Of a stretch of 64,000 bases of DNA, positions 20,412 through 28,352 are shown one piece after another (position 1 is the first letter of the stretch; the number at the start of each line of letters is the position of its first letter). The DNA is from Streptomyces sp. NBC_01214 (lineage in GTDB: Bacteria; Actinomycetota; Actinomycetes; Streptomycetales; Streptomycetaceae). The position numbers and the translations under genes are program-made. The notes under the pieces are model-generated. The model saw only the letters and a program-made list of their open reading frames with translations. It did not search any database and was not told the origin of the DNA. The stretch is taken from contig NZ_JAPEOS010000001.1 in NCBI RefSeq assembly GCF_026340975.1, forward strand, positions 2,378,501 to 2,442,500, given 5' to 3'.

Positions 20412-20442
20412 CGTACGGGCGGGGCCGCCTATGCTGCGGGGC

Positions 20443-21051
20443 ATGCTGAAAGTAGGCCTGACGGGCGGAATCGGTGCCGGCAAGAGCGAGGTCTCGCGAC
20501 TGCTGGCGGGGTACGGGGCGATCGTGGTCGACGCCGATCGGATCGCGCGCGAGGTCGTGGAGCCCGGTACGCCCGGGCTCGCGGCCGTCGTGGCGGCCTT
20601 CGGGGAGTCGGTGCTGACGGCGGAGGGGACGCTGGACCGGCCGAAGCTGGGGTCCATCGTGTTCGCGGATCCGGCGAAGCTCCAGACCCTCAACGCGATC
20701 GTGCACCCCCTGGTGGGGGCCCGGTCGGCGGAGCTGGAAGCCGCCGCGGGGGCCGACGCGATCGTGGTGCACGACGTACCGCTGCTCGCCGAGAACGGCC
20801 TGGCCCCCCTCTACGACCTGGTCGTGGTCGTGGACGCGGCCCCGGCGACCCAGCTGGCACGGCTGACCGCGCTGCGCGGGATGGCCGAGGAGGAGGCGCG
20901 GGCCCGGATGGCGGCACAGGCGACCCGGGAGCAGCGGCTCGCGGTGGCGACCCTGGTGATCGACAACGACGGGCCGCTGGAGGCGCTGGAGCCGCAGGTG
21001 CGCAAGGTGTGGGACGAGCTCACGGTGCGGGCGGCGGGCGGGGCCGCCTGA
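20443..21051 (+). CDS. coaE: Dephospho-CoA kinase
   Basis: A 202-residue enzyme catalysing the last step of coenzyme A synthesis (phosphorylation of the 3'-OH of dephospho-CoA). P-loop [18 protein letters not shown] at residues 5-22, [16 protein letters not shown] for substrate binding, and [20 protein letters not shown] with the lid region [20 protein letters not shown]. Length is that of the core enzyme, without the C-terminal UPF0157 domain found in mycobacterial CoaE. An in-frame ATG at 20431 exists, but 20443 gives the canonical MLKVGLTGG start. Confidence 0.96.
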   Translation: MLKVGLTGGIGAGKSEVSRLLAGYGAIVVDADRIAREVVEPGTPGLAAVVAAFGESVLTAEGTLDRPKLGSIVFADPAKLQTLNAIVHPLVGARSAELEAAAGADAIVVHDVPLLAENGLAPLYDLVVVVDAAPATQLARLTALRGMAEEEARARMAAQATREQRLAVATLVIDNDGPLEALEPQVRKVWDELTVRAAGGAA

Positions 21052-21069
21052 CGCGTCCGCCCGACGGGT

Positions 21070-21095
21070 CCGGCCGGTGCGCCCGGCCGGTGCGC
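21070..21095. repeat. Tandem duplication of a 13-bp self-complementary unit
   Basis: CCGGCCGGTGCGC occurs twice head to tail directly after coaE. Each unit contains the palindrome CCGGCCGG, so the pair can also fold as a hairpin and may end the coaE transcript. Confidence 0.5.
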
Positions 21096-21167
21096 GGCTG
21101 ACGTGTGCATGGAATAGCGGGTGGGGCGGGGGCGTTGAACGCGCCCGGAGAGGGAAGGATTTCGAAC

Positions 21168-21599
21168 GTGTCCGAAACCACGCGCCCCACCCCGTCCAGC
21201 CCGGAAACCCACGTCATCGACTACCGGGCCGCCGAGCAGCTGCTCGCCGCCCGGGACCCGCGCGGCGCGGTCAAGCTGCTCGACTCGGTCATAGCCGCCC
21301 ACCCGGAGAACACGGCGGCGCGGCTGCTGCGCGCCCGGGCCTTCTTCGCGGCGGCGCAACTGCGACCGGCCGAGCTGGAGTTCGAGCTGGTGCTGGAGCG
21401 GGAGCCGGACAACGCCTTCGCCCACTTCGCGCTGGCCCGTACGTTCGAGCGCTCGGGCCGGCCCGAGCAGGCGCGCAAGCACTTCCGCCTCGCCGCGGCC
21501 CTCGACCCCCGGCCCGAATACTTGGCGGCGGCCCGCTTCGAAGGCCCGACCGCCGAGGGCCCGTCCGCAGAGGGCCGGCCCGAAGCCGACCCGGCCTGA
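21168..21599 (+). CDS. Small tetratricopeptide-repeat protein
   Basis: A 143-residue cytoplasmic protein with about two and a half TPR units: AEQLLAARDPRGAVKLLDSV, RLLRARAFFAAAQLRPAELE, then FAHFALARTFERSGRPEQAR followed by KHFRLAAALDP. It is likely a protein-protein adaptor, with no catalytic residues. The GTG at 21168 is preceded by AGGGAAGGA, and the first residues (SETTRPTPSSPE) are disordered. The acidic Pro/Glu C-terminal tail is low-complexity. The 3' end is convergent with DUF6343, separated by a single base. Confidence 0.85.
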   Translation: MSETTRPTPSSPETHVIDYRAAEQLLAARDPRGAVKLLDSVIAAHPENTAARLLRARAFFAAAQLRPAELEFELVLEREPDNAFAHFALARTFERSGRPEQARKHFRLAAALDPRPEYLAAARFEGPTAEGPSAEGRPEADPA

Positions 21600-21600
21600 T

Positions 21601-21867
21601 TCACCGGCTGCGGGGCGGCACGTACGGAGGGATGTCCGGGCCGGGCTGGTAGTGGGGACCTTGGTGGATGTGGCGCACGATCATGAACAGGTCCACGACC
21701 ACGACCACCGCCAGCGCCCCGCAGGCGGCCGCCCAACCGGGACGGCCCACCAGCGAGAACAAGGCCGTGCCGGCGGCAGCCCAGACCAGACCCCAGACAC
21801 CCAGCCAGAACCGCAGCCGCAGCGGACTGCGCGCGGTCACCGGCTCATTCCCGGAACGCATGGCCAT
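21601..21867 (-). CDS. DUF6343 family membrane protein
   Basis: An 88-residue protein with two hydrophobic helices (FWLGVWGLVWAAAGTALFSL and WAAACGALAVVVVVDLFMIV) and a conserved tail RHIHQGPHYQPGPDIPPYVP. This is the pattern of DUF6343, a small family found in streptomycetes. The ATG at 21867 has AGGAG five bases upstream; the in-frame ATG at 21861 is less well placed. Function unknown. Confidence 0.75.
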   Translation of the reverse strand: MAMRSGNEPVTARSPLRLRFWLGVWGLVWAAAGTALFSLVGRPGWAAACGALAVVVVVDLFMIVRHIHQGPHYQPGPDIPPYVPPRSR

Positions 21868-21901
21868 CGCCTCTCCTGTCCATGGTCCCACCCCTGCCCG
21901 G

Positions 21902-22522
21902 TCAGGGGTTGAGCTTGTTCACGGCCTTGGCGGTCGTCTTCTTGAAGGCGGCGACCGGGGCGTGGGACAGGTCGCCCATCTCGCCCCACTGCACGACGGT
22001 CACGGTGGAGCCGTCGCGCCCGATCCCGTACAGGTGCACGCCCGGCTCGGATTCGGGCATCGAGGTGTGGACCCCGTAGACGTGCGCGCCCTCCTCGACG
22101 GGGAGGGTGCCGTAGTCCTGCCACGAGGCGGTGCCGCCCGGGGTCGCCCGCAGCCAGTCGGCGGCGCAGGCGGCGACCTTGCGCTCCAGGACGCCGGCGA
22201 GCTTGGCCGCCGCGGAGGGCGAGGAGGACCGTACGGAGACCTGCACGGCCCCGGTGTCGTACTCGGTGCCGAAGACGCGGTGCCAGCTGCCCGCGGCCGG
22301 GAGCACGCCCTCCAGGCAGAACGGCGCGGACTCGGGCAGCCCCGAGGTGACCGCGCCGGCGTACCAGGGCGAGGTGGGGTGCGGCGGGAGGTCGGTGCCG
22401 GCCAGGAAGCCGGGCGCGGCGGCCGCGGCGGAGGTGGAGGCGGAGGTGGTCAGGACGAGGGCGGCCGCCGCCGCGACGAGTGCGGTGGTGAGCGCGGTGG
22501 CGGTGCCGGAACGTCGGAACAT
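21902..22522 (-). CDS. Secreted protein of unknown function (possible PknH-like sensor fold)
   Basis: A 206-residue exported protein with a signal peptide (MFRRSGTATALTTALVAAAA, cleavage after ASAAAAA-like residues). The mature part has four cysteine-containing or aromatic stretches (APFCLEGVLPAAGSWHRVFG, AACAADWLRATPGG) and ends HLYGIGRDGSTVTVVQWGEM plus an Ala/Lys helix. The layout of a two-Cys domain with a VTVV strand and final helix is reminiscent of PknH-like extracellular sensor domains, but the similarity is weak and uncertain. It is divergent from the membrane-anchored HTH regulator, with 177 bp between. Confidence 0.65.
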   Translation of the reverse strand: MFRRSGTATALTTALVAAAAALVLTTSASTSAAAAAPGFLAGTDLPPHPTSPWYAGAVTSGLPESAPFCLEGVLPAAGSWHRVFGTEYDTGAVQVSVRSSSPSAAAKLAGVLERKVAACAADWLRATPGGTASWQDYGTLPVEEGAHVYGVHTSMPESEPGVHLYGIGRDGSTVTVVQWGEMGDLSHAPVAAFKKTTAKAVNKLNP

Positions 22523-22699
22523 GGTCGGTTCTCCCCGTGAGCGTCGTGGTGGTGCGTGCCTGACGAGCCTGTTCCCCGGACGGCGCGGCGGGCGAGGGAT
22601 CGCGGCGAAACCGGGACGTTGGAACGGCCGTACGCGCCGTCACCTGGGGGAACACCTCATGCATGGAACGCGGTCGCGGGACGCGGAACGGGGGAGAGC

Positions 22700-24001
22700 G
22701 TGAGCGAGGCCGAGGATTTCGCACGGCTGATGCGGGAGCTGAAGGAGCGCGCCGGGCTCAGTTACGGCACCTTGGCGCGCCGGTTGCACACGAGTACGTC
22801 GACGCTGCACCGGTACTGCAAGGGGGAGGCGCTGCCGGCGGAGTTCGCGGTGGTGGACCGTTTCGCCCGGGCCTGCGGGGCAACGCGGGAGGAGGCGCTG
22901 GACCTGCACCGGGCGTGGCTGCTGGCGGACGCGCGGCGGCGCGCGGGGGCAGCGGAGGTGCCCGTGCCCGCTTCCGTGCCCGTGCCGGAGGCGGAGTCGG
23001 AGCCGAAGTCGGAGCCCACCGTGGTGGTGACGCCGGACCCCGAGCCGGAGCCGGTGGCCCGGGGGGCCCGGTACCGGCGTCGGGCGGCCGTGGTCGTCGC
23101 GGTGGGGGTGACGGCCGGGGCGGTGGCGGTGGCGCTGCTGGCGGCGGCCGGCCCCGGGCCGGGCGCACCGCACGCGGGCGGGAGCGCGGGGACGGGATCG
23201 GGTGCGGGGACGAGCGCGGGGACGAGTGCGCCGCCGTTTGCGGGATCGGGGTCCGCCTCGGCACCGGCATCGACGGGCGCACCGGAACCGACACCGCCGA
23301 CCGGGGCGACCGGGTCGGCCGGGGCGACGGCCGCGGCGCCCGTCCGGCCCTCCGCGTCACCGCCGGCGTCGGCCCCGGGCCGGGACCCGGTCGCGCCCCT
23401 CAAGGCGGCGGTGCGGTCGCACGTGTGGACCGCCGGCTGCGATCACGCCTACCTCTCCGAGCGCGGTCCGGGATCGGTGCCCCCGCCGCCCGTGGAGGCG
23501 GACGCGCCCGCCTGGGCGTCGGCGCAGCGCGCCGTGCACGCCGGGACGCAGATCGTGGAGGTGACCCTGCACGGCACGGGCGAGGGCGCCGTGGTCCTGG
23601 AGGACCTCGAGGTACGGGTGGCCGCCCGCCGCAAGCCGCCGGCGTGGAACGTCTACCAGATGTCGCAGGGCTGCGGCGGCGGGCTCACCCCTGCCGCGTT
23701 CGCCGTCAATCTGGACGCGCCGCGTCCGCTGGCCCGGCCCGTGGCAGGGAACGACGGCGGCAACACGCTGCCCGCCCCCTCCTTCCCCCTGCGCGTCTCG
23801 GCGGCCGAACCGGCCGTCCTGCGGGTGGTGGCGGCCACCACGGGATGCGACTGCGACTGGTCCCTCGACCTGCGCTGGACCGGCCCGTCCGGGTCGGGCA
23901 CCCTCCGCATCGACGAGGGCGGGCGGCCGTTGCGTACGAGCGCCGCCCCCGGTCGGCCCGTGTACGGGTACGCGCTGGAGCAGGGCCGCTGGGCCCGCTG
24001 A
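22700..24001 (+). CDS. Membrane-anchored HTH regulator with Cys-rich external domain
   Basis: A 433-residue protein in three parts. Residues 1-80 are an XRE-like helix-turn-helix (FARLMRELKERAGLSYGTLA, then RRLHTSTSTLHRYCKGEALP). Residues about 128-150 form one transmembrane helix (AAVVVAVGVTAGAVAVALLA) after basic RYRRR. A long Ala/Gly/Ser/Pro linker then leads to an external domain with cysteines in TAGCDHAYLSERG, MSQGCGGGL and TTGCDCDWSL. The topology suggests direct signalling from outside to DNA, as in ToxR-like one-component systems. The GTG at 22700 is chosen because GGGGGAGAG precedes it and the HTH starts there. It lies 98 bp upstream of the SNF2 gene on the same strand. Confidence 0.8.
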   Translation: MSEAEDFARLMRELKERAGLSYGTLARRLHTSTSTLHRYCKGEALPAEFAVVDRFARACGATREEALDLHRAWLLADARRRAGAAEVPVPASVPVPEAESEPKSEPTVVVTPDPEPEPVARGARYRRRAAVVVAVGVTAGAVAVALLAAAGPGPGAPHAGGSAGTGSGAGTSAGTSAPPFAGSGSASAPASTGAPEPTPPTGATGSAGATAAAPVRPSASPPASAPGRDPVAPLKAAVRSHVWTAGCDHAYLSERGPGSVPPPPVEADAPAWASAQRAVHAGTQIVEVTLHGTGEGAVVLEDLEVRVAARRKPPAWNVYQMSQGCGGGLTPAAFAVNLDAPRPLARPVAGNDGGNTLPAPSFPLRVSAAEPAVLRVVAATTGCDCDWSLDLRWTGPSGSGTLRIDEGGRPLRTSAAPGRPVYGYALEQGRWAR

Positions 24002-24099
24002 ACCGCAGGTCAGGGGGCGTTGTCGGTGGTCGCGCCTAGACTCGTCGGCAGAGGGGACCGGCAGATGTGCAGGGACACCGACGGGGAGGGGGACGCACC

Positions 24100-26982
24100 A
24101 TGACACCGCAGCCGCAGCCGCAGCCGCAGCCGCAGCCGCAGCCGCAGCCGCAGCGCCCGTTGCCGCCGCAGGCCACCGCGCTGCTCCGCCACGCCGCGGT
24201 CTTCCTGCCCGCCGCCGTCCCCCGCGAGGGGCGGGTCGCCTTCTGGGCGCCCGACGGGGACGCCCTGCCCGAGGCAGGAACGGCGGCGGCGCTCACCGTC
24301 GTACGCCCGCACGGCGACGGGGTCCGCAGCCGGACCGTGCCCGCGGTGACCTTCTCCGTCACCGCCGCCCTGCCCGTGCTCGCGCAGGCGCCCCACAGCC
24401 CCGCCGCGCATCCCGCCACCCGTGCCTGGGGCACCGCCGCCCGGCAGGCGCTCGCCCTCGCCGCCCGGGGTCGGCTCCTCCCCGGGCTCACACCCGAGGG
24501 CGTCGACGCCTGGCGGGCCGGACCGCTCGACGCCGCCGACATCGATCACCTCCGCGCGGTCGCCGCCGCGCTGCCGCACGAGGGGTACGCGACGCCCCTG
24601 GCCGGCCGCCGTCCGCTCCAGCTGCCCGAACCGGAGGCACTGGTCCGGGCGTTCCTCGACGCCGTCGCCGACGGCCTGCCCCGTACCCCGGCCGCGGCCG
24701 TGGCCGCCGGGCGGCCGTTCGCCGCGCGGGACCCGCAATCGGTGCCGGGGATACAGGACTGGGCCGCGCAGGTCGCGGCCGGCTCGGACACGGGCGTCGG
24801 GATCTCGCTCCGGCTCGACCTGTCCTCCTTCCGGCTCTTCGACGAGGCCGAGGAAGCCGACGCCCGGCGCGCCGGAGCCGCCGTCGTCCAGGTGCACAGC
24901 CTCGCCGATCCGACCCTGATCACCGACGCCGGGCAGCTGTGGGCGGGCACGGCGGCGGCCGGGTTCGGCCCCCGCGCCCGGATCGACGCCGTGCTCGCCA
25001 TGCGCCGGGCCGCCCGGGTCTGGCCGCCGCTGCTGCGCCTGCTGGACCAGCCCGTGCCCGATGCCCTGGCCCTGTCCGACCCGGAGCTGGAGGACCTGTT
25101 GGGGGTGGCCGGGAGCCGGCTGGCCGCCGCCGGGGTGCTGGTCCACTGGCCGCGCGAGCTGGCCCGCACGCTGTCGGCGACCGCCGTCGTACGGTCCACC
25201 GCCCCCGGTTCGGCGACCGACGGGACCGCCTTCTTCGACGCCGAGCACCTCTTCGCCTTCTCCTGGGAACTGGCGCTGGGCGGCGACCGGCTCACCCCGG
25301 GGGAGATGGACGCGCTGGCCCAGGCGCACCGGCCCGTCGTCCGGCTGCGCGACCAGTGGGTGCGGGTCGATCCGGAGCTGGTGCGCAAGGCGCGCAAGCG
25401 CGAGCTGGGCGTCCTGGACCCGGTCGACGCGCTGGCCACCGTACTGTCGGGGACGGCCGAGATCGACGGGTCGACGGTCGAGGCGGTGCCGGTGGGAGCG
25501 CTGGCCGCCCTGCGGGACCGGCTGACGGGGGAGCAGGCCCCGCTGCCGCAGCCCGCCGCCCTCAAGGCCACCCTGCGCGACTACCAGGCGCGCGGCCTGG
25601 CCTGGCTGGACCTGATGACCTCGCTCGGTCTCGGCGGGTGCCTCGCCGACGACATGGGCCTGGGCAAGACCGTCACGCTGATCGCGCTGCACCTGCACCG
25701 GGACCGGCCGGAGCCCACCCTCGTGGTGTGTCCCGCGTCCCTCCTCGGCAACTGGCAGCGGGAGATCGAGAAGTTCGCCCCCGGCACGCCCGTGCGCCGC
25801 TTCCACGGCAACGGCCGCAGCATCGAGGACCTGACGTCCTGCGCGGGCGGGTTCGTCCTCACGACGTACGGGACGATGCGCGCCAGCGCCGCCCTGCTCG
25901 CCGAACAGAGCTGGGGCCTGGTCGTCGCCGATGAGGCGCAGCACGTCAAGAACCCGCATTCGGCGACCGCGAAGGCACTGCGCACGGTGCCCGCGCCGGC
26001 CCGGGTGGCGCTGACCGGAACCCCGGTGGAGAACAACCTCTCCGAGTTGTGGGCGCTGCTCGACTGGACCACGCCGGGGTTGCTGGGCCCGCTCACCACC
26101 TTCCGGGCCCGCCACGCCCGCCCGGTGGAGCACCAGCAGGAGGAGGACGGCGGCAACGAGGCGGCGGTCGCCCGGCTGTCCGCGCTCGTCCGGCCGTTCC
26201 TGCTGCGCCGCAAGAAGTCCGACCCCGGCATCGCGCCCGAACTGCCGCCGAAGACGGAGACCGACCATCCGGTCTCCCTCACCCGGGAGCAGGCTTCGCT
26301 CTACCAGGCGGCGGTGGACGAGGCGATGGCCGTGATCGAGTCGAGCGAGGGCATGGAACGGCGCGGCATGATCATGAAGCTGCTGGCCTCGCTCAAGCAG
26401 ATCTGCAACCACCCCGCGCAGTACTTGAAGGAGGAGCAGCCCCGGATCCCGCACCGCTCGGGCAAGCTCGCCCTGCTGGACGAGCTGCTGGACACGATCC
26501 TGGCCGAGGGCGGCTCGGTGCTGGTCTTCACCCAGTACGTGACGATGGCCCGCATCGTCGAACGGCACTTGCAGGCCCGCGGGATCGCCTCGCAGCTGTT
26601 GCACGGCGGGACGCCGGTGCCGCGCCGCGAGGAGCTCGTCGACCGCTTCCAGGCGGGCGAGGTCCCCGTCTTCCTGCTGTCCCTGAAGGCGGCGGGCACC
26701 GGGCTGAACCTCACCCGGGCCGGGCACGTCATCCACTTCGACCGTTGGTGGAACCCGGCCGTCGAGGAACAGGCCACCGACCGCGCCTACCGCATCGGCC
26801 AGACCCAGCCCGTACAGGTCCACCGGATCATCGCCGAAGGCACCGTAGAGGACCGGATCGCCGAGATGCTGGAGGCGAAACGGGCGCTGGCCGACGCCGT
26901 CCTGGGATCCGGCGAGTCGGCGCTGACCGAGCTGACCGACCGCGAGCTGGCCGACCTCGTTTCCCTGCGGAGGCCCGGATGA
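24100..26982 (+). CDS. SNF2-family DNA helicase/translocase
   Basis: A 960-residue SWI2/SNF2 ATPase of the HepA-like bacterial type. The N-terminus is a (Pro-Gln)8 tract, followed by about 350 residues of the SNF2-associated domain (ISLRLDLSSFRLFDEAEEAD). The ATPase follows: LADDMGLGKTVTLIALHLHR (Walker A, about 517), VVADEAQHVKNP (DEAQ box, about 611), ALTGTPVENNLSELWALLDW, LSLKAAGTGLNLTRAGHVIH and QATDRAYRIGQTQPVQVHRI (motif VI). It should translocate on duplex DNA and displace proteins. Its TGA overlaps the ATG of the SWIM gene (ATGA), the standard pairing for this family. Confidence 0.93.
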   Translation: MTPQPQPQPQPQPQPQPQRPLPPQATALLRHAAVFLPAAVPREGRVAFWAPDGDALPEAGTAAALTVVRPHGDGVRSRTVPAVTFSVTAALPVLAQAPHSPAAHPATRAWGTAARQALALAARGRLLPGLTPEGVDAWRAGPLDAADIDHLRAVAAALPHEGYATPLAGRRPLQLPEPEALVRAFLDAVADGLPRTPAAAVAAGRPFAARDPQSVPGIQDWAAQVAAGSDTGVGISLRLDLSSFRLFDEAEEADARRAGAAVVQVHSLADPTLITDAGQLWAGTAAAGFGPRARIDAVLAMRRAARVWPPLLRLLDQPVPDALALSDPELEDLLGVAGSRLAAAGVLVHWPRELARTLSATAVVRSTAPGSATDGTAFFDAEHLFAFSWELALGGDRLTPGEMDALAQAHRPVVRLRDQWVRVDPELVRKARKRELGVLDPVDALATVLSGTAEIDGSTVEAVPVGALAALRDRLTGEQAPLPQPAALKATLRDYQARGLAWLDLMTSLGLGGCLADDMGLGKTVTLIALHLHRDRPEPTLVVCPASLLGNWQREIEKFAPGTPVRRFHGNGRSIEDLTSCAGGFVLTTYGTMRASAALLAEQSWGLVVADEAQHVKNPHSATAKALRTVPAPARVALTGTPVENNLSELWALLDWTTPGLLGPLTTFRARHARPVEHQQEEDGGNEAAVARLSALVRPFLLRRKKSDPGIAPELPPKTETDHPVSLTREQASLYQAAVDEAMAVIESSEGMERRGMIMKLLASLKQICNHPAQYLKEEQPRIPHRSGKLALLDELLDTILAEGGSVLVFTQYVTMARIVERHLQARGIASQLLHGGTPVPRREELVDRFQAGEVPVFLLSLKAAGTGLNLTRAGHVIHFDRWWNPAVEEQATDRAYRIGQTQPVQVHRIIAEGTVEDRIAEMLEAKRALADAVLGSGESALTELTDRELADLVSLRRPG
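24106..24153 (+). repeat. Hexanucleotide repeat (CCGCAG)8 encoding a Pro-Gln tract
   Basis: Eight exact copies of CCGCAG directly after ATG-ACA of the SNF2 gene. In-frame hexamers change length without frameshift, so copy number may differ between strains. Confidence 0.9.
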
Positions 26983-28196
26983 TCACCGCGCGGGACGACC
27001 GCCGCCGCACCTTCGAGACCGTGCCCGCCGGGGCCGAGGCGGTGAGCTGGTGGGGCCGGGCCTGGGTGTCGGCGCTGGAAGAGGTCTCCCACGACCCGGC
27101 GCGCCTGGCCCGCGGGCGTACCTACGCCGACGGAGGACGCGTCAGCGCGGTCACCGTCACCCCCGGTCGGATCGTGGCGTACGTCCGGGGCAGCCGGCCC
27201 CGCCCGTACCGCACCGAGCTGACCTTGCCCGCCTTCGCGGACCCGGAGTGGGAGGAACTGCTGGAGTCGGTCGCGGCCGACCCCACGGCGCTCGCCGCCC
27301 TGCTGGAACGGGAGGTCCCGCAGTCGCTCGCGGGAGCCGTCCTGCCCGGCGCGGGCGAGCTGGTCCCGCACTGCTCCTGCCCGGACTTCGGGCGTCCGCC
27401 GTGCAAGCACGCGGCGGCCCTCTGCTACCGGGCGGCCCGGCTCCTGGACGAGGACCCCTTCGTCCTGCTGCTCCTGCGTGGCCGGGGGGAGCGGGAGCTC
27501 CTCGACGAGCTCTCCCGCCGCAACGCCGCCCACGCCGCGCGCGAACAGCCGGACACGGCACCCGGCTTCCCCGGGGTTGTGGCCCGGGCGGCGCTCGCCC
27601 GCACCGGCCTGCCGCCGCTGCCCGCGCCGCTGCCTGCGCCCGCCGCCGTGGGCCTTCCGCCCGCCTACCCGGCCGACCCGGCGGCGCCGGACCCGCTGGC
27701 CCTCGACCAGCTCGCTTCCGACGCGGCCGCCCGCGCCCTGGCCCTGCTGGTCACCGGCGAGGACCCGATCGCCGGGCTCACCGTGTGGCAGGACGCCGTC
27801 CGGCTGGCGTCCGCGCACCCCACGGCGGGGCTGACGGGCGCGGCCCGCACCCTGTACCGGGACCTGGCCCGCGCCACCGGCCGCAGCACCACCGATCTCG
27901 CCCGGGCCGCGGCGGCCTGGCGCCAGGGCGGGCGCCCGGCCCTCGACGCCCTCGAAGAGCCCTGGGACCCGCCGGCGGGCCCCTTCGACCGGGCCCGCCC
28001 GGCCCTGCTCGCCGCCGGCCGGGGTTCCTTCCGCCCCGACCGCAATCGGCTGACGATCCACACCAGCCAGCTGCGCCTCGGCCGTGACGGCCTCTGGTAC
28101 GGCTACGAGGACCGCCACGGCGACCAGGACTGGTGGCCGGTGGGCCGCCCCTCCACGGATCCCGTCGCCGCTCTCACCCGGCGCGCAGATGCGTGA
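26979..28196 (+). CDS. SWIM zinc-finger protein, partner of the SNF2 helicase
   Basis: A 405-residue protein with one SWIM finger: HCSCPDFGRPPCKH (Cys132, Cys134, Cys142, His144; CxCxnCxH). It is followed by a helical region (AAALCYRAARLLDEDP), an Ala/Pro-rich middle and a C-terminal domain with SQLRLGRDGLWYGYEDRHGD. SWIM domains bind DNA or protein, and bacterial SWIM proteins are characteristically encoded next to SNF2 ATPases. The start overlaps the helicase stop by 4 bp, implying coupled translation and a fixed stoichiometry. Probably the substrate-binding or regulatory subunit of a DNA-remodelling complex; the biological role is not known. Confidence 0.9.
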   Translation: MITARDDRRRTFETVPAGAEAVSWWGRAWVSALEEVSHDPARLARGRTYADGGRVSAVTVTPGRIVAYVRGSRPRPYRTELTLPAFADPEWEELLESVAADPTALAALLEREVPQSLAGAVLPGAGELVPHCSCPDFGRPPCKHAAALCYRAARLLDEDPFVLLLLRGRGERELLDELSRRNAAHAAREQPDTAPGFPGVVARAALARTGLPPLPAPLPAPAAVGLPPAYPADPAAPDPLALDQLASDAAARALALLVTGEDPIAGLTVWQDAVRLASAHPTAGLTGAARTLYRDLARATGRSTTDLARAAAAWRQGGRPALDALEEPWDPPAGPFDRARPALLAAGRGSFRPDRNRLTIHTSQLRLGRDGLWYGYEDRHGDQDWWPVGRPSTDPVAALTRRADA

Positions 28197-28224
28197 GCGG
28201 CTCCGGGGCGGTTCGGGCCTGCGG

Positions 28225-28261
28225 GCCGAACGTCCTGATCCGTGAGATCCGGACGTTCGGC
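28225..28261. terminator. Inverted repeat between the SWIM gene and the DUF4011 gene
   Basis: Perfect 11-bp arms GCCGAACGTCC (28225-28235) and GGACGTTCGGC (28251-28261) with a 15-nt loop that itself contains GATCC-GTGA-GATCC. It could terminate the SNF2/SWIM operon or act as an operator for the gene starting 92 bp downstream. Confidence 0.55.
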
Positions 28262-28352
28262 GTGCCGGGGTGTGATTGGGTGATCCAGAACGTGATAAGG
28301 GCCGGGCTCTTCTGCCCGGTCCTGTCGATTTCTGCCCCGGAGGTACCCTCAG

